Source: an uncultured Muribaculaceae bacterium (GTDB lineage: Bacteria > Bacteroidota > Bacteroidia > Bacteroidales > Muribaculaceae). Taken from it: a stretch of 32,202 bases of DNA. Shown in pieces: positions 23,457 through 30,777 of this stretch; position 1 is the stretch's first letter, and each line of letters starts with the position of its first letter. Below the pieces are notes generated by a model. It had not been told where the DNA came from and did no database searches. It saw only the letters and a program-made list of their open reading frames with translations. A program made the position numbers and the translations under genes. The stretch spans positions 1 to 32,202 of the forward strand of contig CABUTS010000029.1 of NCBI GenBank assembly GCA_902494515.1, given 5' to 3'.

Positions 23457-23527
23457 GCGGAGAGTATATACGATGTTATGCTTTGGCCTGATAGCGGTCA
23501 GATGATAATGGCCGTCAGCTCTTCCGC
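23457..23527 (+). promoter_or_regulatory. Candidate structured leader RNA of thrC
   Basis: GCGGAGAG (23457-23464) pairs with CTCTTCCGC (23519-23527) as 8 bp with one bulged U. It closes a domain that contains GGCC/GGCC pairing (23485-23488 with 23510-23513) and two competing partners for CTGA at 23488-23491: TCAG at 23498-23501 or 23515-23518. The closing stem begins a few nt after the predicted transcription start and ends 22 nt before the start codon, as in leader riboswitches or translation-control elements. No Thr-rich leader peptide is visible. It does not match a riboswitch class I know. Confidence 0.4.
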
Positions 23528-23549
23528 GGTAGTCTAACGATTGCAGAGA

Positions 23550-24857
23550 ATGATTTTTCATAGCACTAACGGTGTGGTTAAGGGACTGACGCTTGCCCAG
23601 GCTGTGTCCAACGGGCTTGCTTCGGATGGCGGGCTTTTCATGCCCGACCGTTTCCCGGCTCTTCCTCAGGCTTTGTTCCGGAATATATCCGAGATGTCGC
23701 TGCGCGAAATCGCGTATGTGGTCGGAAATATGATTTTCGGCGACAGTCTGAGTTCGGCTACAATCAAACGGATTGTGGATGAGTCGTTTAGCTTTGATGT
23801 GCCATTGGTTTCGGTGGGCGATTCCGGCAATTTTGTGCTGGAGTTGTTCCATGGCCCGACGCTCTCGTTCAAGGATATCGGAGCGCGGTTCATGGCGCGG
23901 CTGCTGCCGGAACTGCTGCCCGGCGAGCGGAAGCGCACGATCCTGTTGGCCACTTCGGGCGACAGTGGCGGCGCTATTGCTGACAGTTTCCGCGACATGC
24001 CCGGCACGAGGGTAGTGGTGCTGTTCCCCCGCGGGGAACTGTCCCGCGAGCAGACCGCGATGTTCTGCGGCATCCCGAATGTGGTGCCGGTGGAGGTCGG
24101 CGGTACGTTTGACGACTGTCAGGCACTGGTGAAAACGGCGCTGACCGACCGCGAGCTCAATGCCGCAATCCCGCTGACCTCCGGCAATTCAATCAACCTC
24201 GCGCGCGAACTCCCGGCGGTGATATGCTATTTCCACGCCTATGCCCGCGCTATGGAGCAACGGCCCGAAACAAAGGTAGTTATGAGCATCCCCTGCGGCA
24301 ACCTCGGCAACCTGACCGCTGCGCTGATGGCCAAGAAGATGGGGCTGCCGATTGAGAAGTTCATCGGCGCAAACAATGCCAACGACACCTTTGTGGAATA
24401 TCTGCAGACCGGCGACATTCGTCCCCGCCGCGCTCTTGTGACCTTCGCCAGAGCAATGGATGTGGGGAACCCGTCGAATCTTGCGCGTATCATCGACCTC
24501 TACGGGTCGCCTGAAGCACTGCGCCGCGATGTGGAGGGTGTGTCGTTCACCGACCGCGAGATAGTCAGCACAATCCGCTCGGTTTATCAGCAGTACGGCT
24601 ACCTTTTCGGCCCGCAGAGCGCTGCCGCATATCGGGCGCTGCTGGAGCGTACGGAGCCGGGAACCACCGGAATCGCCATCGCCACGGGACATCCCGCCAA
24701 GTTTCCCGAGGCTATCCTGGAGGCTATCGGCAAGACGGCACCCTGGCCTGAGGGGATGGATTCGCTGCGCTGGAGCAATATCCACACGCTGAAGATTCCG
24801 CCGACAATGAACGCCCTGGAGCGCGTGCTGAAGGAAAGCAAACCAATCCGCAATTAA
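23550..24857 (+). CDS. thrC: Threonine synthase
   Basis: A 435-aa PLP-dependent enzyme converting O-phosphohomoserine to threonine. The start MIFHSTNGVVKGLTLAQAV is typical; a TTG 9 nt upstream is not needed. The PLP-binding Lys is Lys108 in HGPTLSFKDIGARF. ATSGDSGGA (cofactor phosphate-binding region) and SIPCGNLGNLTA further on support the long-form (type I) threonine synthase. The length fits. In many Bacteroidota thrC follows thrA and thrB; here it stands alone behind its own promoter and leader. A TTAAAACGTTTTAA palindrome covers the stop codon. Confidence 0.95.
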   Translation: MIFHSTNGVVKGLTLAQAVSNGLASDGGLFMPDRFPALPQALFRNISEMSLREIAYVVGNMIFGDSLSSATIKRIVDESFSFDVPLVSVGDSGNFVLELFHGPTLSFKDIGARFMARLLPELLPGERKRTILLATSGDSGGAIADSFRDMPGTRVVVLFPRGELSREQTAMFCGIPNVVPVEVGGTFDDCQALVKTALTDRELNAAIPLTSGNSINLARELPAVICYFHAYARAMEQRPETKVVMSIPCGNLGNLTAALMAKKMGLPIEKFIGANNANDTFVEYLQTGDIRPRRALVTFARAMDVGNPSNLARIIDLYGSPEALRRDVEGVSFTDREIVSTIRSVYQQYGYLFGPQSAAAYRALLERTEPGTTGIAIATGHPAKFPEAILEAIGKTAPWPEGMDSLRWSNIHTLKIPPTMNALERVLKESKPIRN

Positions 24858-24939
24858 AACGTTTTAACAATATATAGTCGGTTTCTCTCCGGCTCCCCAA
24901 AAGGATTCCGCCGACTGCCAACCTTAAAAAACATCAATT

Positions 24940-25290
24940 ATGGCAAGCAAACGCGACCTTAAGAAAATGATCCGTTACGTGTGCGGCGACCTCGCCGCCG
25001 AGTGTCTTCTGGCTAAGAACTTCGTCAAGGGTGTCGACGCCGGGGCAATGGATAAGATCATCGTGAAAATCGCTGATCTTCAGGCTCAGACCCTGAGCAC
25101 CGTAAGCTTCTCGTTCGATAAGAAACCCTCTGACTTCCCCACCGTCGCCGACTATCACAAGGCTCTCCGCCAGTACACCCACAAGGCATACGCCTCGCTG
25201 AACGAGAAGTTCCTCGACAAGGCCAACGAGATTGTCAAGGAGATGAACGCCGCCCTGCCTCAGGAGGTCAAGGACAACAACGTGAAATAA
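24940..25290 (+). CDS. Conserved hypothetical protein, 116 aa
   Basis: A small, helical, Lys-rich cytoplasmic protein with no signal peptide or known motif. It opens MASKRDLKKMIRYVCGDLA and contains a second helical stretch TVADYHKALRQYTHKAYAS. The A-rich spacer before the ATG (CCTTAAAAAACATCAATT) fits Bacteroidota translation starts, and the codon use matches its neighbours. It follows thrC by 82 nt and could share its transcript. Role unknown; the family looks like a conserved Bacteroidales hypothetical, which is from memory rather than a search. Confidence 0.8.
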   Translation: MASKRDLKKMIRYVCGDLAAECLLAKNFVKGVDAGAMDKIIVKIADLQAQTLSTVSFSFDKKPSDFPTVADYHKALRQYTHKAYASLNEKFLDKANEIVKEMNAALPQEVKDNNVK

Positions 25291-25318
25291 ATTCGCGGAT
25301 AATTGCGGCGGCGGATTC

Positions 25319-25372
25319 GATGTCGCGGATGTGACGGATGTAACGGATGTTGTTGATGTGACGGATGACGTT
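25319..25372 (+). repeat. 9-nt tandem repeat, six units (GATGTGACG-like)
   Basis: Units start at 25319, 25328, 25337, 25346, 25355 and 25364; those at 25328 and 25355 are identical (GATGTGACG). A 9-nt period would encode a three-residue repeat, but no supported gene uses it: the forward frame (from 25331) runs into the next gene, and the reverse frame is Ser/Thr-Val low complexity. Confidence 0.8.
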
Positions 25373-25387
25373 GCCGCTGAATACTTT

Positions 25388-25414
25388 CCCGGCCGGACGC
25401 ACTGCCCGGCCGGG
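25388..25414 (+). terminator. GC-rich hairpin before the acyltransferase gene
   Basis: CCCGGCCGG (25388-25396) pairs with CCGGCCGGG (25406-25414), 9-nt loop. It lies 98 nt after the 116-aa gene and 31 nt before the acyltransferase ATG. No T-run follows directly. Confidence 0.55.
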
Positions 25415-25445
25415 GTGAGTTGTAAACTTAATCGAACAGTCAATT

Positions 25446-25988
25446 ATGAATTTAGCTCACAGAATACTCCGCTGGTTCGGGTGGAGGGTAAATGTCGGTG
25501 TGCCGGATTTCCCTAAGGCAATCATTTGCGTTGCTCCGCACACCTCGAACTGGGATTTTATTCTTGGCGAGCTGGCCATCAGGTCGGTTGGCCGCAAGGC
25601 CGGATTCATGATGAAATCCACCTGGTTTTTCTTCCCGTTGGGTTGCTTTTTTCGCGCGATAGGGGGGATTCCGGTGGAACGCGGCCGCAAGAAAGGGTCG
25701 CTGGTGAGCACTATGGTGAAGCGGTTCAACGACTCGCCGCGGCTCACGGTGGCCATCACTCCGGAGGGCACCCGCAAGCGCACCTCCAACTGGCACACCG
25801 GCTTCCTGCGGATCGCCTGCGAAGCGAATGTGCCTGTATGCTTAGCTGTTATCGATTATCCGACAAAGCGGATTATGCTCAACGAGGTTTTTGAACCCTC
25901 GGGTAATCTCGACGCCGACATGCTTGCCATCAAGAAATTCTACGCCCCCTATCAGGGCAAATATCCCGAAAATTTCACAACGGAATAA
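25446..25988 (+). CDS. 1-acylglycerol-3-phosphate O-acyltransferase-like protein (PlsC family)
   Basis: A 180-aa protein with the PlsC-type motifs in order. HTSNWD at 32-37 is the catalytic HX4D. FFRAIGGIPVERGRKKG at 68-84 is the GxIxVxR-type block, and ITPEGTRK at 104-111 is the EGTR block. There is no long hydrophobic N-terminus. It probably acylates lysophosphatidic acid or a related lipid at the inner membrane; the acceptor cannot be told from sequence. It is shorter than classical PlsC (about 240 aa), as in many Bacteroidota homologues. Its stop codon sits in the first copy of a 30-nt tandem repeat that runs to the next gene's start codon. Confidence 0.9.
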   Translation: MNLAHRILRWFGWRVNVGVPDFPKAIICVAPHTSNWDFILGELAIRSVGRKAGFMMKSTWFFFPLGCFFRAIGGIPVERGRKKGSLVSTMVKRFNDSPRLTVAITPEGTRKRTSNWHTGFLRIACEANVPVCLAVIDYPTKRIMLNEVFEPSGNLDADMLAIKKFYAPYQGKYPENFTTE

Positions 25989-26031
25989 TACACGCTGCAA
26001 TATTTCACAACATAATAATACACCCTGCAAT
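25972..26031 (+). repeat. 30-nt tandem duplication bridging two genes
   Basis: Copies at 25972-26001 and 26002-26031 abut exactly and differ at three positions. The acyltransferase stop (25986-25988) lies in copy 1. The first two bases of the next gene's ATG (26030-26032) end copy 2. The whole intergenic spacer is thus made of the duplicated unit. Confidence 0.9.
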
Positions 26032-26854
26032 GAATGATTCCGGACAACCGCTGGATATGGCTGAAAATCTGCGGGTTTCGACCCTCGCGATGGATATCGC
26101 CGAGGGACTTGTGAGCGAAAATCTGCGCCGTGCTCACGAAATGCTGATGGAGCTTCCCGCCGGTACGGATCTGGCGGTGCTTCCCGAGCTGTTCACCACG
26201 TCGTTCATGCGTGACCACCGACTGATGGCAGAATACGCGCGGTCGCAGGCGCAGCTGACGGTCGAAACGCTCCGCGGCTGGGCCTCGGAGTTTATGTGTG
26301 TTATTGCCGGCAGTTTCATTGCCAAATCCGGTCCTAAGATGGTAAACCGCGGCTTCATGGTGAAGCCCGACGGGACAATACGTTTCTACAACAAGCGCCA
26401 TCTGTTCTGTCTTTCGCCTGAATCTTCGTTGCTGAAAGCCGGGGAGGAGGTATCGATGGTGGTGGAATATAAGGGGTGGAGAATTACGTTGATTATCTGC
26501 TATGACCTCCGGTTTCCGGCGTGGTGCCGCGAGGCGGGATATGGTTCCGATCTGCTGCTTGTGCCGGCCAACTGGCCGTCGGCCCGCGATTATGCATGGC
26601 GTCAGTTGCTGATTGCCAGGGCGATAGAAAACCAGCAATACGTGATTGGTGCCAACCGTGGTGGCTCGGATTCCTTTGGAGACTACGACGGTATGTCGAT
26701 GATAACTGACCCGCTCGGTCGCCCGATGGATACCCGGACCAAGCAGACTGAGTTCGGCCAGATCCGTTCGGCTGAGCTATCCCGGGCTTCGCTGGATACG
26801 CTTCGCCATAAAATGCCATTCCTGAAAGATGCCGATGCGTTCAAGATTTTCTAA
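26030..26854 (+). CDS. Nitrilase-superfamily amidase (omega-amidase/YafV-like)
   Basis: A 274-aa C-N hydrolase with the full catalytic triad: Glu53 in LPELFTTSF, Lys122 in YNKRHLF and Cys157 in IICYDLRFP. The sequence RFPAWCRE and the late ANWPSARDYAWRQLL resemble omega-amidases that hydrolyse alpha-ketoglutaramate or alpha-ketosuccinamate. This substrate is inferred from family resemblance. The first ATG lies in the duplicated unit; a second at residue 10 (MAENLRVST) may be the real start, because the first nine residues match no family pattern. Not clearly linked in function to its neighbours. Confidence 0.92.
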   Translation: MNDSGQPLDMAENLRVSTLAMDIAEGLVSENLRRAHEMLMELPAGTDLAVLPELFTTSFMRDHRLMAEYARSQAQLTVETLRGWASEFMCVIAGSFIAKSGPKMVNRGFMVKPDGTIRFYNKRHLFCLSPESSLLKAGEEVSMVVEYKGWRITLIICYDLRFPAWCREAGYGSDLLLVPANWPSARDYAWRQLLIARAIENQQYVIGANRGGSDSFGDYDGMSMITDPLGRPMDTRTKQTEFGQIRSAELSRASLDTLRHKMPFLKDADAFKIF

Positions 26855-26883
26855 AAATTTCATTTAAGAAGAAAGGCACATTA

Positions 26884-26900
26884 TTCTGATTGAATCAGAA
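26884..26900 (+). promoter_or_regulatory. Perfect 17-bp palindrome before the Nudix gene
   Basis: TTCTGATT and AATCAGAA flank a central G. It lies 21 nt before the Nudix ATG and 29 nt after the amidase stop codon. The 1-nt centre is poor for an RNA hairpin, so an operator for a dimeric regulator is more plausible than a terminator. Confidence 0.45.
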
Positions 26901-26921
26901 AACTCTAAAGTAAATTTGATT

Positions 26922-27434
26922 ATGAGATTTAAATTTTGCCCCGAATGTGGGGCTAAGCTCAGCTCCCGCGAACTTGGCGACGAGGGGATGGTGCCCTGGT
27001 GCGACCACTGCAACGTGCCCTGGTTCGATATGTTCCCTACCGCCGTCATCGGACTGGTTTACGACGAGCACGGTGAAGTGCTTCTGCTGAAACAGAATTA
27101 TATTTCCACTGAGTTTCACAACCTTGTGTCGGGATACATCAAGCCGGGCGAGGACGCCGAAACCTCGATGCGTCGCGAGATAATGGAGGAAACCGGTCAG
27201 GAGGTCGAGGAGCTGGAACTCGCGATGACAAACTGGTTCGAGAAGAAGCAGATGATGATGATCGGCTTTTTCGCGCGGGTAACCCGCCAACCGCTGAAGC
27301 TCTCGAAGGAGGTTGACGGCGCCGAATGGCACCTCCCCGAGGAGATTCTGGCGCTCGTTCACCAGCGCCCGACATCCACCTCGCGGCTGCTCTCGCAGGC
27401 CTTTCTCAGGCGGCAGCGCGACAGCATTTTCTGA
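26922..27434 (+). CDS. Nudix hydrolase with N-terminal zinc ribbon
   Basis: A 170-aa protein. A zinc ribbon is formed by CPEC (Cys6/Cys9) and CDHC (Cys27/Cys30). The Nudix box is complete at 71-95: Gly71, Glu77, Arg85-Glu86, Glu89-Glu90, Gly92. The layout resembles the NADH pyrophosphatase NudC, but the diagnostic SQPWPFPxS motif downstream of the box is replaced by NWFEKKQMMMIGFF. The NAD/NADH-cap-specific role is therefore not supported, and the substrate is unknown. The ATG at 26922 is preferred over a TTG 6 nt upstream. Confidence 0.9.
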   Translation: MRFKFCPECGAKLSSRELGDEGMVPWCDHCNVPWFDMFPTAVIGLVYDEHGEVLLLKQNYISTEFHNLVSGYIKPGEDAETSMRREIMEETGQEVEELELAMTNWFEKKQMMMIGFFARVTRQPLKLSKEVDGAEWHLPEEILALVHQRPTSTSRLLSQAFLRRQRDSIF

Positions 27435-27454
27435 CTCGGTTCTGAAGGATTATG

Positions 27455-27477
27455 CCTGAACGGTACGCCCGTTCAGG
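27455..27477 (+). terminator. Intrinsic-type hairpin after the Nudix gene
   Basis: CCTGAACGG (27455-27463) pairs with CCGTTCAGG (27469-27477), 5-nt loop, with a further G-T wobble at the base. It is 21 nt after the Nudix stop codon. No long T-run follows. Confidence 0.65.
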
Positions 27478-27539
27478 TGCGTTCCAATAGACCTGCGAAT
27501 TGAAATACTTTAATTGAAAATTCAAATCTTAAAGCAATT

Positions 27540-27917
27540 ATGAAGAAATTTTTATATTTATGCGTCGCGATGATAGCGATTGCGCTGACATCCTGCGGCG
27601 GCCCGAAAACCATCGACGATATTCTGACGACTGCCGACGACAAGATTACCGCCGAGGATATCCAGACAATGTCGGATTATCTGCACGAACTCAATGTCTC
27701 GGCCGAAGATGTCATCAAGGAGAACGACCCCAATCTCGGTCAGCGTCTCCAGAAGTGGTATATTGCCCACAAGGATGAATACAATAAGGCAATAGACATT
27801 TACGCCAAGCTCGATAAGCTCCCCAAAAAGGACCTTGTGGATTCCGGAGCCCTCAATGAGATGCAGAATTTTCTCGGTCTCTCTCTGGTCATGTCAATGA
27901 CCGGTATCCAGAGGTAA
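27540..27917 (+). CDS. Small lipoprotein of unknown function
   Basis: A 125-aa protein with a lipoprotein signal peptide (MKKFLYLCVAMIAIALTSCG), Cys19 as the lipidated residue. The mature part is helical and acidic (DDILTTADDKITAEDIQTMS, then LNVSAEDVIKENDP) with no recognised domain. Residues after the Cys (GGPK) carry no Asp sorting signal, and the outer-membrane surface-export signal of Bacteroidota (acidic residues right after the Cys) is not evident. It is followed by a strong hairpin terminator. Confidence 0.8.
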   Translation: MKKFLYLCVAMIAIALTSCGGPKTIDDILTTADDKITAEDIQTMSDYLHELNVSAEDVIKENDPNLGQRLQKWYIAHKDEYNKAIDIYAKLDKLPKKDLVDSGALNEMQNFLGLSLVMSMTGIQR

Positions 27918-27925
27918 CCTATTGT

Positions 27926-27991
27926 AAAATACAGCAAAATACAGTAAAATACGGCGTCGCTACAGAATAGATTGTAGCGGCGCCGCATTTT
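27926..27991 (+). terminator. AAAATAC repeat leading into a long terminator hairpin
   Basis: A 19-nt arm at 27946-27964 pairs with 27973-27991 with two G-U wobbles, an 8-nt loop and A/T-rich ends (AAAATAC and its partner GCATTTT). Upstream, AAAATAC occurs at 27926, 27936 and 27946 with a 10-nt period; the last copy forms the base of the hairpin. It faces the convergent manA gene, ending at 28058, and may terminate both strands. Confidence 0.85.
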
Positions 27992-28057
27992 GTACAGACT
28001 GATATTAAACGGCGGCGAACGGCGGATGTATGTCAGTACGTTGCTGGTGAAGTTGTA

Positions 28058-29023
28058 TTACAGGTTGACGGTAAGGAGTTTGCCGGTGCCTTCGATGGTG
28101 ACGGAGGGGATGCAGGCGGGAACCAGGAGGGTCTGGCCGGCGGGAAGGGCGGTGGTGCGGCCTTCGGAGTCGGTGACCTTGAGATCGCCGCCGATGCCGA
28201 TGAGGATTGTGAAGGAGTCGAGGGCTGCGAGGTCGAGGGTGGTCTTGCCGTCGAGGGCGACAGCGTCGGTGGTGAAGTATTCACATTTCTCAACCACGAG
28301 GTTTTCGCCGGCCTTCGGGGTTACGTTCTTGGCTTCCTGACCGACGTCGTTGTAGTTTACGGCGCCGACGGACTGCTCTACATGGAGTTCGCGGGGATTG
28401 CCTTTGGCATCGCGACGGTCGTAGTCGTAGATGCGGTAGGTGATGTCGCTGGCCTCCTGGATCTCAACCAGGAAGTTGCCCTTGCCGATGGCGTGTACGC
28501 GGCCTGCGGGGAGGAAGAATACGTCGCCGGGCTTCACGAAGAACTTGCCGAGGGCGCTGACGATTGTGTTGTCGGCAATCATCTGGCGGAAGAGGTCGGG
28601 GTTCATCTCGCGGGAGAAACCGGCGTAGAGGTATGCGCCTTCAGCGGGTTCAACGGAATACCACATCTCGGTTTTGCCCAGAGAGTTATGGCGTTCCTTG
28701 GCGAGAGCGTCATCGGGGTGGACCTGAATGGAGAGGTCGTCGTTGGAGTCGATGAACTTCACGAGCAGGGGGAAGTTGCCGTGCCATTTTGCGTCGACTT
28801 TGCCGCCGAGGATTTCAACGGGGTATTTCTTGCAGAGGTCGTTGAGGGTCTGGCCCCTGAATTCGCCTTCGGCAACAACGGATTCGTGGCCGGGCATGGG
28901 TGAAAGTTCCCATGATTCGCCGATGTCATTGCCCTGTGAGGGGAGACCTTTGAAGGCAGCGATGCGGTCGCCGCCCCATATAACGGATTTGAAGTAGGGG
29001 TTAAATTTAAGGATAGGTAACAT
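28058..29023 (-). CDS. manA: Mannose-6-phosphate isomerase, class I
   Basis: A 321-aa type I phosphomannose isomerase interconverting fructose-6-phosphate and mannose-6-phosphate with zinc. The metal site is supported by QVHPDD (Gln100, His102), Glu119 in KTEMWY and His177 in PAGRVHAIG. VEIQEASDITYRIYDYDR is the C-terminal cupin signature. It supplies mannose units for nucleotide sugars and glycans. It stands alone between the convergent lipoprotein gene and the DHHW/MBOAT pair. A 6-bp stem (29056-29061 with 29072-29077) would sit at the 5' end of its leader. Confidence 0.96.
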   Translation of the reverse strand: MLPILKFNPYFKSVIWGGDRIAAFKGLPSQGNDIGESWELSPMPGHESVVAEGEFRGQTLNDLCKKYPVEILGGKVDAKWHGNFPLLVKFIDSNDDLSIQVHPDDALAKERHNSLGKTEMWYSVEPAEGAYLYAGFSREMNPDLFRQMIADNTIVSALGKFFVKPGDVFFLPAGRVHAIGKGNFLVEIQEASDITYRIYDYDRRDAKGNPRELHVEQSVGAVNYNDVGQEAKNVTPKAGENLVVEKCEYFTTDAVALDGKTTLDLAALDSFTILIGIGGDLKVTDSEGRTTALPAGQTLLVPACIPSVTIEGTGKLLTVNL

Positions 29024-29082
29024 ATTGAAGGGATTAGTGAAGTCCGGAGTTATAGCGGTTGTGTCGGGCGAACCGCATTTGC

Positions 29083-29090
29083 AAAGTTAG
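29083..29090 (-). promoter_or_regulatory. Candidate -7 box (TAACTTTG) for manA
   Basis: The minus strand reads TAACTTTG, 60 nt before the manA ATG. No -33 TTG is found at the usual spacing. The predicted start falls at the small GCGGTT/AACCGC stem (29056-29077). Confidence 0.45.
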
Positions 29091-29123
29091 CAATTATTTG
29101 CGGAATAAGCTGCTTAAAATATG

Positions 29124-30728
29124 CTAAATTTCGGGGGCGGAGGCGGCATCCTTGGCATCCGGAGTTTTCACCGAATCGGACTCCGCGTTTTCAGGAACCG
29201 CAGGGGCAGTCGGGGCCGGAGACTCGGAGGACGGACCTTTGGTGGCATCCGGCGATGCTGGGGTGTCGGGCTTCGGTTTGGCTGCGGTGCCGGGCTGCGG
29301 TTGGGCGGCAGTGTCGGCTTGCGGTTTGGCGGAGTCGGGCTTATGGGCGGGGACGGTTCCGGGGGTGAAGCCTTTGTTGGTGAGGAGAGCCGCCATCTTG
29401 TGGGCTACGCCGGCCGAGGAGGCGTTGAAGATGTTGTTGATAAACAGGAAGTCGGTGATTCCGTGGACTTTACAATATTCCACCATGTTGTAGGGGAAAT
29501 AACGGAAGTCGAGCACGTGGACCTCCTCGAAGGAGCCGAAAAGGTAGCCGGGGACGGCGTTGCCGTAGCTGTCCTTGAGGATGGCGAGGCGGCGTCCGTT
29601 CCTCACCGGTGTTTTCACCTGCACCACGAGGTAGTCGCTCCCCATGAAGGTCAGGTAGGCGTTGCCGCTGCCGTCGCGGAATTTCTTGAAGAAAGAGGTC
29701 TTGTAGGGGCGGCCGACGCCGGTGATGTGAAATTTCTCGTCGAGATTCACGATGGAGAACGTAGCGGTGTAGTCCAGGTCGCGGGGTGTATAGTAAACGA
29801 AATCCTCGGGAGCATTTTTTACCGAAATATCTTTGGAGAAGCCGTACATCGAACCGACGAAACGGTGAATCACATTGCTGTTGAACTCCGAGAGATCGGG
29901 GACATGAACCCCGGCGGTTTCGGCGAATTTGCGGGAGGCATAGTAGGCTCCGAGGGGCGCCCAGTGATGGTCGGTGCGCAGGTAGATATCCTCGTGGGCG
30001 TGCTCCGAAAGGGTCGTGTAGACGTTTACGGGACGGACGCCGGCGAGACGGGTGTATATGTAGTTGATTGCGGGGAGCTGCGACTTGTAGAGGCCGGGCT
30101 TCTTGCGGGCCTCGGCGGGACAGTAAAATTCCATCGCAATCGGCACGACCATGGAGTAGAATTTCACGTCGGGCATGGCGGAGGCGTATTTGTTGACGGC
30201 CTGGATGTAGGCGCCGCCGGCCGATTCGCTGCCGGCGTAGTTCATCAGGGCGCGGACCTTCTCGCCGGTCCCGACAATCAGGATTCCGGACTTTGCTACC
30301 TTTGCCTCTTCGCCGTCGGCGGCGGAAATGTCACCTTCGGGGATGGGGTCGGCGCCGGATTCCGTGGCGGCTTCGGCAGCCTCGGCAGCCGCGATTTTTT
30401 TCTCAGGATCCATCTCGGCGGCAATGTCGGCGGTCTGATGGAACACAAATGCCTCCTCGTCGGAGCCGCGGGTGATTCCCATCCCTTTCTTTACGGTCAT
30501 GCTGAGGGTCATGAAATCGTCACGGAAGGGCTGCGAGTCGCTGAACCATGAGGAGAGGTCGGCGGTGTAGGAGCCGTCGAAAAGGCGCGCGAAGGTGAAT
30601 TCGGGAGCTTTTTTCAGTTCGCGGCGCTCGAGTTCGGAGAAGGTCGGGCGGGGGAGGAACAGGAATACAAAGGCCAGAGCTGCGAACAGCAGGCCGATGG
30701 ATATTAGGAATATGTAATGGCGGATCAT
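29124..30728 (-). CDS. DHHW-family, AlgJ/AlgX-like SGNH protein (polysaccharide O-acetylation)
   Basis: A 534-aa protein anchored by one N-terminal helix (about 5-25) with the rest predicted periplasmic. DHHW at 253-256 (YLRTDHHWAPLGAYYASRKF) and the later nucleophile region ILKDSYGNAVPG (Ser387) match the AlgJ/AlgX-type SGNH acetyltransferases. It probably receives acetyl groups from the MBOAT partner encoded 49 nt upstream and places them on an exported polysaccharide. Two low-complexity segments stand out: an Ala/Glu-rich loop (about 105-145) and a Pro/Ala/Lys tail (about 458-534). The tail is longer than needed for the enzyme fold. Confidence 0.85.
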   Translation of the reverse strand: MIRHYIFLISIGLLFAALAFVFLFLPRPTFSELERRELKKAPEFTFARLFDGSYTADLSSWFSDSQPFRDDFMTLSMTVKKGMGITRGSDEEAFVFHQTADIAAEMDPEKKIAAAEAAEAATESGADPIPEGDISAADGEEAKVAKSGILIVGTGEKVRALMNYAGSESAGGAYIQAVNKYASAMPDVKFYSMVVPIAMEFYCPAEARKKPGLYKSQLPAINYIYTRLAGVRPVNVYTTLSEHAHEDIYLRTDHHWAPLGAYYASRKFAETAGVHVPDLSEFNSNVIHRFVGSMYGFSKDISVKNAPEDFVYYTPRDLDYTATFSIVNLDEKFHITGVGRPYKTSFFKKFRDGSGNAYLTFMGSDYLVVQVKTPVRNGRRLAILKDSYGNAVPGYLFGSFEEVHVLDFRYFPYNMVEYCKVHGITDFLFINNIFNASSAGVAHKMAALLTNKGFTPGTVPAHKPDSAKPQADTAAQPQPGTAAKPKPDTPASPDATKGPSSESPAPTAPAVPENAESDSVKTPDAKDAASAPEI

Positions 30729-30777
30729 TTTTCAGGAACTTAGGGGAGAGACGAGGACCGAGGGGAGTGGAAATTTT

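Noticed and set aside
26911..26918. TAAATTTG (-7 box) just before the Nudix ATG
   Set aside because: Transcription would start inside the gene, leaving no start codon; probably chance in an AT-rich spacer.
29121..30551. 476-codon plus-strand frame opposite the DHHW gene
   Set aside because: Gly/Val-rich shadow; the minus strand has the DHHW and SGNH motifs, signal anchor and operon context.
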